A stretch of DNA of 18,221 nucleotides from Candidatus Parabacteroides intestinavium (GTDB lineage Bacteria > Bacteroidota > Bacteroidia > Bacteroidales > Tannerellaceae), in NCBI GenBank assembly GCA_019118725.1, contig DWYO01000231.1, positions 1 through 18,221 on the forward strand, in the 5' to 3' direction. The notes beneath the pieces are model-generated. The model did not search any database. It was given only the letters and a program-made list of their open reading frames with translations, and was not told where the DNA came from. Of this stretch, positions 1 through 5,868 are shown piece by piece. Position 1 is the stretch's first letter, and the number at the start of each line of letters is the position of its first letter. The translations under genes and the position numbers were made by a program.

Positions 1-54
1 CAATTCAATTTTACGAAGCTCCTCAAACAACTTCCCCACGTTTATGAACAAACA

Positions 55-338
55 CAAAAAAAGCGCGGGCTCCGCTGTCTATTATCAAACTAAAGGCTCT
101 GGTAAGCCCACACGGTAATAATAGAACAACAGCCCGCGCTTGTACGGTATGATATACCCCTTTGCACAATTGCGCAAAGAGAATCTCACAAATACGTACC
201 AAGCGCAAGCATTTACTGTCCATTATTCCACCGTGTTAAAAATTTACCAGATTTTTAGTTTGGAATAATCTTCGTAAAATGCTTACAATATGTAATAAGT
301 GATTCCCAAACGCGGAACGCTATCCGCTGCGGAATCAC
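55..338 (-). ncRNA. candidate structured non-coding RNA, about 280 nt
   Basis: On the minus strand a Bacteroidetes-type promoter is followed at once by nested inverted repeats and then a GC-rich hairpin with a U tract. Visible stems, in order of transcription: 331-339 with 298-306 (9 bp), enclosing 323-327 with 312-316; 274-284 with 207-216 (one bulge), enclosing 262-269 with 222-229; an 8-bp stem with AATT loop at 160-179; a small hairpin at about 147-159; and the closing hairpin 56-141. I see no tmRNA, RNase P, SRP or known riboswitch signature. The only minus-strand ORF (23-223, 66 codons) runs through the terminator hairpin and resembles nothing known, so a non-coding role is preferred. 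It could also be the leader of a gene just left of the window. Structure and promoter are seen; the RNA itself is inferred. Confidence 0.6.
56..141 (-). terminator. terminator-like long hairpin ending the candidate ncRNA
   Basis: An 11-bp perfect GC-rich stem (131-141 with 61-71) encloses a second stem of about 10 bp with one G-U pair (roughly 119-128 with 77-86) and a small apical hairpin. On the minus strand it is followed by seven U residues (62-56). There is no T tract on the other side, so it acts only on leftward transcription. Confidence 0.65.
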
Positions 339-340
339 TG

Positions 341-370
341 CAAAGGTAAGGAGGAAAAATGAATATGCAA
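341..370 (-). promoter_or_regulatory. promoter of the candidate ncRNA
   Basis: The minus strand reads TTG (370-368), a 19-nt spacer, then TACCTTTG (348-341). This matches the Bacteroidetes primary-sigma pattern TTTG-N19-21-TAnnTTTG except for the first T of the upstream element. The start point would fall near 333-338, at the base of the first hairpin of the RNA. Confidence 0.65.
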
Positions 371-371
371 G

Positions 372-523
372 AGAAAACCGATAATTTTTTCCAAATCTGT
401 GGGTTTTCTATACGAAAGGGGCGGGTTTGGCATTCAAAATGCATGGATTGAAACAGAAAGCGTCCCCTATCCTTTACCCCAAATCGGTCATTAGACTTTG
501 GGGGTAAACTTCCCTGTAAAAAG
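372..523. other. gene-free stretch with several inverted repeats
   Basis: No convincing gene lies between the ncRNA promoter and the sufD terminator. It contains a stem 417-423 with 461-468 (one bulge) enclosing GCATT/AATGC at 430-442, and a second hairpin 473-483 with 497-508 (11 pairs, one bulged G). Neither has a T tract, so neither is a clear terminator. No TAnnTTTG promoter was found on either strand within it. Confidence 0.5.
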
Positions 524-566
524 AAAAACCATTATCTCTACTACGCTTTCGAGATAATGGTTTTTT
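524..566. terminator. bidirectional intrinsic terminator after sufD
   Basis: A perfect 15-bp inverted repeat (524-538 with 551-565) with a 12-nt loop. It starts with A5 and ends with T6, so it can work in both directions. It lies about 100 nt beyond the sufD stop codon and most simply ends the rimP-to-sufD transcript. Confidence 0.85.
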
Positions 567-666
567 AGATTAGAAATATTAAAGGAAAACTCCTTAAACT
601 TGTTCGGTGCAAAAATAAAAGGACGATATTACAAACGTATGACAAGAAGATGTCGTTTTCATCTCA

Positions 667-2010
667 TTATTTGCAAATCCGGCATCCTTCACATTTTGCC
701 AACTCTCCACGGAAACGCTTTTCCACCAATCGGTGAAGACGATCACGAAGCGCATCCAGACGAATTTGCTCGATGACATCTGCCGTAAATGCCACACTTA
801 ACAACATACGGGCCTCTTCACGCGGGATCCCCCGACTCTGCATATAGAAAAGAGCCGCATCGTCCAGCTGGCCTGTTGTCATTCCATGCGAACACTTCAC
901 ATCATCCGCATAAATTTCCAATTGCGGCTTGCTGTACATCCGGCACTCACGCGTTGCGCAAAGATTCCGGTTTGTCTGATATGCCGAAGTTTTTTCCGCC
1001 CCCTCTTTCACGAGAATACGTCCGCTGAATGCACCGACAGCATGGTCGTTCAGCACATTCTTGAAAAGTTCATTACAGGTACAACGAGGTACATTATGCG
1101 ACACCAGCGAATAGGTGTCAAGTTGCTGCTCCCCATCCAGTACCGACATGCCTGATAAGGTAAGTGTTGCTCCCTCCCCATCCAAAGACACGTGATAATT
1201 ATTGCGAGTCAGTCCATTGGTAAGCGTAACGCCATTGACCACCACATTCGAGTTTCCCGCCTGACGGACATACAACGAAGAAAAGCGCGAAGTAGACGCA
1301 CTGCTCTCTTCCAAGTCATAATAATCCACATGAGCGTTCTCTCCCGCAAATATCTCGACCACTTGATTAGCCAGGAATTTGACATCATCTATACTGTGGT
1401 CGCACACCAACAGCTTCGCTTCAGCATCCTCTTCGACAATAAAGAGCAATCGGCGGTTGGCCATTGTATCTACATCACTACGGAATATATTGACCAGCTG
1501 CACCGGTCTTTCCACGACTACTCCCCGGGGTACATAAAAGACAAAGCCGTCTTGAGCCAACATCGTATTCAAAGCTACAAGGGCATTATCTTCCATCGAA
1601 GCGCCATGCCCATAATACCGTGCGGCAATCTCCGGGTACAGACGGGCAAACTCCATCAAGCCACCGGCATATACCCCCTCCGGGAGATGCGCCTTAGGCA
1701 GCTCCTTATTGTAGAATACATCGTTCACCACAAAGTAGAGCGATGTACTCAGATTCGGGACATCACACCGGAATACATCGTAAGGATTGACCGGGATATC
1801 CAACCGGTTCAGATTCAATCCATAGTCGGGCGCGAAAGCTTTTGCCACATCCGTGTATTTATAGTCTTCCCCCTGTAATGACGGAAATCCCAAACGCTCG
1901 AAATGAGCGAACGCCTCAGCGCGTAAGGCATTTAACACCGGCACGCTCTTCCGGCAAATCAAATCCTCGCATTGGGAGAACAAGTCTATATATTGTTGTT
2001 CAGCCTTCAT
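667..2010 (-). CDS. sufD: Fe-S cluster assembly protein SufD
   Basis: Cytosolic subunit of the SufBC2D scaffold, which builds Fe-S clusters for transfer to apoproteins. The 447-residue product has the SufB/SufD beta-helix core and the family's C-terminal motif KCSHGMTTGQLDD. His375 in it corresponds to the conserved SufD histidine implicated in cluster assembly at the SufB-SufD interface. The C-terminus carries several cysteines (CEGCRICK), common in Bacteroidetes SufD; any metal role there is a guess. It is the last gene of the operon, 83 nt after sufC, and is followed by the terminator at 524-566. No cysteine desulfurase gene follows it before that terminator. The start at 2010 is the first ATG and gives a typical length. 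Confidence 0.95.
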   Translation of the reverse strand: MKAEQQYIDLFSQCEDLICRKSVPVLNALRAEAFAHFERLGFPSLQGEDYKYTDVAKAFAPDYGLNLNRLDIPVNPYDVFRCDVPNLSTSLYFVVNDVFYNKELPKAHLPEGVYAGGLMEFARLYPEIAARYYGHGASMEDNALVALNTMLAQDGFVFYVPRGVVVERPVQLVNIFRSDVDTMANRRLLFIVEEDAEAKLLVCDHSIDDVKFLANQVVEIFAGENAHVDYYDLEESSASTSRFSSLYVRQAGNSNVVVNGVTLTNGLTRNNYHVSLDGEGATLTLSGMSVLDGEQQLDTYSLVSHNVPRCTCNELFKNVLNDHAVGAFSGRILVKEGAEKTSAYQTNRNLCATRECRMYSKPQLEIYADDVKCSHGMTTGQLDDAALFYMQSRGIPREEARMLLSVAFTADVIEQIRLDALRDRLHRLVEKRFRGELAKCEGCRICK

Positions 2011-2055
2011 AATTACTCTGTATTATTGTTCTGTATACTTAGGTACGATATCCAA

Positions 2056-2080
2056 CCGTGTAATCCGTGAAATCCGTGCC
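2056..2080. repeat. short tandem repeat, 9-bp unit, sufC-sufD gap
   Basis: The minus strand reads CACGGATTT, CACGGATTA, CACGG: about two and a half copies of a 9-bp unit, filling much of the 83-nt spacer between sufC and sufD. From general knowledge, similar ATCCGTG iterations occur in many Bacteroides intergenic regions. No ORF or strong hairpin is associated. Confidence 0.7.
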
Positions 2081-2093
2081 TATTAATTTGTAC

Positions 2094-2843
2094 TTATTCA
2101 AACTCCTTCTTAATCCAATCGTAGCCGCGTTCTTCCAGCTCTAAGGCGAGTTCAGGCCCGGCAGTCTTTACGATTCTGCCTTTATATAATACATGCACGA
2201 TGTCCGGCTTGATATAATCCAGCAAGCGCTGATAATGGGTGATGACGATGGTTGCATTATCGGCCCGTTTCAGTTTATTGACCCCGCTTGCCACAATACG
2301 CAAAGCGTCAATATCCAAGCCCGAGTCCGTTTCGTCCAAAATAGAAAGTTTCGGTTCCAACATAGCCATTTGGAATATCTCATTCCGTTTCTTTTCACCC
2401 CCGGAGAAACCTTCATTCACACTACGACTCGCCAATTTATTGTCCAGTTCAACGATAGCCCGCTTTTCGCGCATCAACTTCAGAAAGTCGGTTGCCGATA
2501 CCGGCGGAAGCCCTTTGTATTCCCGATGAGCATTTACTGCCGCACGCATGAAATTCACCATGCTCACACCCGGAATCTCCACCGGATATTGAAAGCTCAA
2601 GAAAATACCTTCACGGCTCCGGTCTTCCGGGGAAAGTTCCAACAAGTTCTTTCCATTGAACATTACCTCGCCTTCCGTCACCGTAAAAGATGGATTGCCC
2701 ACTAACACGCTACTGAGCGTACTCTTTCCGGAACCGTTGGGTCCCATAATGGCATGAACTTCTCCGGCCTTCACCGAAAGGTTGATGCCCTTTAATATCT
2801 CCTTGCCATTGATGCTGGCATGTAAGTTCTTTATTTCTAACAT
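2094..2843 (-). CDS. sufC: Fe-S cluster assembly ATPase SufC
   Basis: ABC-type ATPase that drives conformational change of the SufBC2D scaffold; it is cytosolic and not a transporter subunit. The 249 residues carry every ABC hallmark: Walker A GPNGSGKST (34-42, Lys40), the SufC-type signature SGGEKKRNE (147-155), Walker B LSILDE (166-171, Glu171) followed by the SufC-typical TDSGLD, and the switch histidine in ITH (about 203). Length is normal for SufC. It lies 83 nt upstream of sufD and 45 nt after the beta-barrel gene that separates it from sufB. No separate promoter is evident in the A-rich 45-nt gap, so cotranscription is likely. Confidence 0.97.
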   Translation of the reverse strand: MLEIKNLHASINGKEILKGINLSVKAGEVHAIMGPNGSGKSTLSSVLVGNPSFTVTEGEVMFNGKNLLELSPEDRSREGIFLSFQYPVEIPGVSMVNFMRAAVNAHREYKGLPPVSATDFLKLMREKRAIVELDNKLASRSVNEGFSGGEKKRNEIFQMAMLEPKLSILDETDSGLDIDALRIVASGVNKLKRADNATIVITHYQRLLDYIKPDIVHVLYKGRIVKTAGPELALELEERGYDWIKKEFE

Positions 2844-2888
2844 ACGATTCTTTAACCTATCTTGTTTTTATTCTTTGTTTTCTTATTC

Positions 2889-3665
2889 TTATGGATATAA
2901 CATCCGCTCTTGTAATTTCCGGTCGAGGCTATCTTCCCACAAATCCAATAAAAGACCGCCTATACCACCTACGCTCTGCAAATCCCGCTCAGAAAAGTGC
3001 ATCGGGAAGGTCAGCCTTACCCCCAGGCTCAGCCCGTGATAAAGTCCTTTGTCCTTTATCCGGAACCCCGTGCCATCATTGACTGTACCTTCGATACGGG
3101 TTCGTGAATCGATTCCGACCCCAAAATCATACCGCACCACCAGCGCAACCGACGAGAAAACATACACATCGATGCCCACCGATGGCACGAACGCCACGCG
3201 CGAATTGACGGTATTCTGCCTGACCACGACCGACTGTCCACTCGATTCCGAGCCAGAAGTATTTTCTTCGCGCCGTCCGCTCCAGTTGAATTGCCATGCT
3301 GCACCCACATAGGGTTGCACCAGCCAGTCGTTCGGTGCGAAATAACGCTTGGCACCTACCGAGATGCCTTCCATCGTCCGGTCTGAGAGTCCATAATCCA
3401 ATATCGTACGATAGTACCCCGCTTGGATACTCCATTTCTTCGGCAAAAAATATTCACCGCGCACCGACTCCCATTGCCCGCGGCCCATCGATACCTGCTG
3501 CGGATTTTCCTGTAGGAGCGGCTTGACCATCACGCCACCTGTGTATTCCAATCCCCAGCGCGCCCCGCCTTCGTCATCACCCGTGCAAAACTGCGCCTGC
3601 AGTCCGCCGAGCGGACAAAGAGCCCAAAAGCAACTCCAAATCCATCTTTTTCGCTTCGCTCTCAT
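2889..3665 (-). CDS. predicted outer-membrane beta-barrel protein inside the suf cluster
   Basis: 258 residues. The N-terminus has a basic stretch (RAKRKR), a hydrophobic segment and GLQAQF, a plausible signal peptide cut near residue 24 after LQA. There is no lipobox. The mature part alternates polar and hydrophobic/aromatic residues with turns, as in small OMP_b-brl-type barrels; examples are WSIQAGYYRTILDYG, WLVQPYVGAAWQFNWSG, VALVVRYDFGVG and GLSLGVRLTF. The last strand seems to end at Phe220, leaving a polar tail of 38 residues. A Ser/Gly-rich stretch (about 134-147) looks like an extracellular loop. The gene lies between sufB (92 nt upstream) and sufC (45 nt downstream) on the same strand. 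GC seems somewhat higher than in its neighbours in the short blocks I counted. Specific function is unknown; a role in Fe-S assembly is not implied by the fold. Confidence 0.75.
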   Translation of the reverse strand: MRAKRKRWIWSCFWALCPLGGLQAQFCTGDDEGGARWGLEYTGGVMVKPLLQENPQQVSMGRGQWESVRGEYFLPKKWSIQAGYYRTILDYGLSDRTMEGISVGAKRYFAPNDWLVQPYVGAAWQFNWSGRREENTSGSESSGQSVVVRQNTVNSRVAFVPSVGIDVYVFSSVALVVRYDFGVGIDSRTRIEGTVNDGTGFRIKDKGLYHGLSLGVRLTFPMHFSERDLQSVGGIGGLLLDLWEDSLDRKLQERMLYP

Positions 3666-3757
3666 TCTATCTCTTTAAACAAATCGGCCTTTTGCCCAAC
3701 AGCAGTTTAGTTTATCCCATGAGCTTCAGGAACGAAAGTTACATAAAGAAAAATACT

Positions 3758-5209
3758 TTACCCAACGCTTCCTTCGAGCGAAATGCTGAGCAATTTCTGT
3801 GCTTCAACGGCAAATTCCATCGGAAGCTTGTTCATGACCTCGCGAGCATAACCGTTGACAATAAGCCCCACAGCCTCTTCTACGGAGATTCCCCGTTGCT
3901 GGCAATAAAACAATTGCTCCTCGCTGATTTTACTGGTAGTTGCCTCATGCTCCACTACCGCAGTCTCATTCTGAATATCCGCATACGGAAAAGTATGTGC
4001 ACCGCAAGTCGAACTAAGTAGCAGACTGTCACACTGGCTATGATTACGCGCACCTTCTGCTCGTGGTGAGACCTTGACTAATCCACGATAGCTGTTCTGG
4101 CTATGTCCGGCAGAGATACCCTTTGACACAATCGTACTGCGGGTATTCTTTCCTAAATGAATCATCTTAGTTCCAGTGTCGGCTTGCTGATAGTTATTGG
4201 TAACAGCAACAGAGTAAAACTCTCCGACCGAATTATCACCGGCCAAGATGCAACTCGGATATTTCCACGTGATAGCAGATCCGGTCTCAACCTGCGTCCA
4301 AGATATTTTACTGCCTTCTCCTTTGCAGAGTCCGCGTTTCGTCACAAAATTGTAAATGCCACCTTTGCCATCTTTATCTCCCGGATACCAATTCTGCACC
4401 GTCGAATACTTCACTTCGGCATGGTCATGGGCTATGATTTCAACAATTGCCGCATGAAGCTGATTCTCGTCACGCATCGGAGCTGTACATCCTTCGAGGT
4501 AACTTACGTAAGCCTCATCATCGGCAACAATCAATGTCCGTTCAAACTGTCCGGTATTCTGTGCATTGATACGGAAATAAGTACTCAGCTCCATAGGGCA
4601 ACGTACCCCTTTAGGAATATAAACAAAAGAGCCGTCTGAGAATACCGCCGAATTAAGTGCGGCAAAGAAGTTGTCCCGATAGCTTACGACACTCCCCAAA
4701 TACTTCTGCACCAAATCCGGATGATGCTGCACCGCCTCGCTGAACGAGCAGAAAATTATGCCTTTTTCGGCGAGGTTCTCCTTGAAAGTTGTCTTTACTG
4801 AAACACTATCCATAACGGCATCTACCGCCATTCCGCTTAGCACCTTCTGTTCTTCCAAAGGAATACCCAATTTATTGAATGTTTTCAGCAATTCCGGATC
4901 AACTTCTTCCATACTCGCAGGCCCCTCTTTCTTCTTCGGAGCCGCATAATAAATAATATCCTGGTAGTCGATAGGAGGGATTTTAAGCAAAGCCCAATTC
5001 GGCATCTCCAATGTCAACCAATAGCGATACGCCTTCAATCGGAATTGCAACAACCAGTCCGGTTCGTTTTTCTTAGCAGAAATAAGACGCACGGTCTCTT
5101 CATCCAATCCACGATGAATCACATCCGTATCTATATCCGTAACGAAACCATATTTGTAATCGCCTTTCGTTACTTCATCCAATACATTCTTTGAATCCTG
5201 CATATACAT
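3758..5209 (-). CDS. sufB: Fe-S cluster assembly protein SufB
   Basis: Core scaffold subunit of SufBC2D, on which the nascent Fe-S cluster forms in the cytosol. The 483 residues show the long SufB architecture. Family motifs include PKGVRCPMELSTYFRIN, SKGISAGHSQNSYRG and, near the C-terminus, NHSQCDSLLL with Cys393, matching the essential SufB cysteine. VEHEATTSKI follows, with acidic residues 420 and 422, in the region of the essential glutamate. The start is either ATG 5209 or the in-frame ATG two codons on (MYMQDS); nothing decides between them. It lies 38 nt downstream of cvpA, in the same direction. The other scaffold genes follow, interrupted by a beta-barrel gene. Confidence 0.97.
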   Translation of the reverse strand: MYMQDSKNVLDEVTKGDYKYGFVTDIDTDVIHRGLDEETVRLISAKKNEPDWLLQFRLKAYRYWLTLEMPNWALLKIPPIDYQDIIYYAAPKKKEGPASMEEVDPELLKTFNKLGIPLEEQKVLSGMAVDAVMDSVSVKTTFKENLAEKGIIFCSFSEAVQHHPDLVQKYLGSVVSYRDNFFAALNSAVFSDGSFVYIPKGVRCPMELSTYFRINAQNTGQFERTLIVADDEAYVSYLEGCTAPMRDENQLHAAIVEIIAHDHAEVKYSTVQNWYPGDKDGKGGIYNFVTKRGLCKGEGSKISWTQVETGSAITWKYPSCILAGDNSVGEFYSVAVTNNYQQADTGTKMIHLGKNTRSTIVSKGISAGHSQNSYRGLVKVSPRAEGARNHSQCDSLLLSSTCGAHTFPYADIQNETAVVEHEATTSKISEEQLFYCQQRGISVEEAVGLIVNGYAREVMNKLPMEFAVEAQKLLSISLEGSVG

Positions 5210-5247
5210 TTATATATTTATAGTTATGCGTTGACCAATCGACAAGG

Positions 5248-5784
5248 CTATGGCGTAATCATTTTATCCACCGAGTCCTTCGTCCATTCGTCCACTTGCA
5301 TTTTACTAAACAAGTTTGTAGGGAAAATAGTTGGGACAATTTGCTTAATAGAATAATAGAGTTTAGATTCCACTTTAGCCTCACGGGGAATCAGCAGCGA
5401 ACCTCGGTCGATATATTCCATGACATTCAACGTCAAACTCAAGAAGAACATCATAAACATCAATCCGAACAAGCCTCCCAATAAATGATTCAGAATACTT
5501 AACGGTGTAACACCAATCAACTTGCTCATTGCATCACCTACCAGTTTGAGTACTCCAATAATAAGCATAAAACCTAACAGATAACTGAGAACCGTTACCC
5601 CATATTCAGGAAGCCAATCCAACTTCAATATATAGCCACGCAACCAATCGGCCACTTGTGCGCAACAGAATATCGCAGCTACTAAGGCTATAAGCGAAAC
5701 AACCTGTCTGATAACTCCATCAAACAGGCCCTTCACCAATCCCAATCCTGCCAAGCAAAGCAAGAGTATGTCTAACCAATTCAT
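5248..5784 (-). CDS. cvpA: CvpA family membrane protein
   Basis: Small inner-membrane protein of the CvpA family, named after an E. coli protein needed for colicin V production; its biochemical role is not established. The start at 5784 gives MNWLDILLL, the typical CvpA opening, and 178 residues. An upstream in-frame ATG at 5829 would add 15 residues encoded by the intergenic repeat and is rejected. Four hydrophobic segments are visible, around residues 6-22, 27-46, 62-83 and 97-119, including the GLVKGLFDGVIRQ loop typical of the family. A polar C-terminal tail of about 60 residues follows. It sits between infB and sufB, 84 nt and 38 nt away, as part of the long operon. Confidence 0.88.
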   Translation of the reverse strand: MNWLDILLLCLAGLGLVKGLFDGVIRQVVSLIALVAAIFCCAQVADWLRGYILKLDWLPEYGVTVLSYLLGFMLIIGVLKLVGDAMSKLIGVTPLSILNHLLGGLFGLMFMMFFLSLTLNVMEYIDRGSLLIPREAKVESKLYYSIKQIVPTIFPTNLFSKMQVDEWTKDSVDKMITP

Positions 5785-5796
5785 CTTTTTAAGGAA

Positions 5797-5863
5797 CAAT
5801 TGACAATGGACAATTGACAATGCCGACATAACCGGGCACTTGTCAATTGCAAATTGTCAATTG
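5797..5863. repeat. long hairpin built from four copies of CAATTGACAA
   Basis: Two direct copies of ACAATTGACAATG (5796-5808, 5810-5822; period 14) are followed by two inverted copies TTGTCAATTG (5840-5849, 5854-5863; period 14). Folded, 5797-5820 pairs with 5840-5863 over 24 positions with one 3x3 internal loop. The loop itself can extend the stem (TGCC with GGCA). It lies just after the infB stop and before cvpA. No U tract makes it a good terminator; RNA processing or stabilisation is possible. Confidence 0.8.
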
Positions 5864-5868
5864 TTTAT

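Noticed and set aside
23..223. 66-codon minus-strand ORF with ATG at 223
   Set aside because: It runs through the GC-rich terminator hairpin and U tract and resembles no known protein; the region is better explained as structured RNA.
443..454. ATGGATTGAAAC resembles the 3' end of some CRISPR repeats
   Set aside because: Only one copy is present, with no spaced repetition and no cas genes in the window.
1192..1878. 228-codon plus-strand open frame
   Set aside because: It is antisense to the conserved sufD core, with no promoter and no recognisable domain.
3056..3435. Two minus-strand open frames of about 100 codons overlapping the beta-barrel gene
   Set aside because: They are alternative frames of an intact gene with moderately high GC; the barrel frame is continuous with a signal peptide, so no frameshift is implied.
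5785..5829. Upstream start giving CvpA 15 extra residues
   Set aside because: The extra codons fall in the CAATTGACAA repeat; MNWLDILLL is the usual family start.
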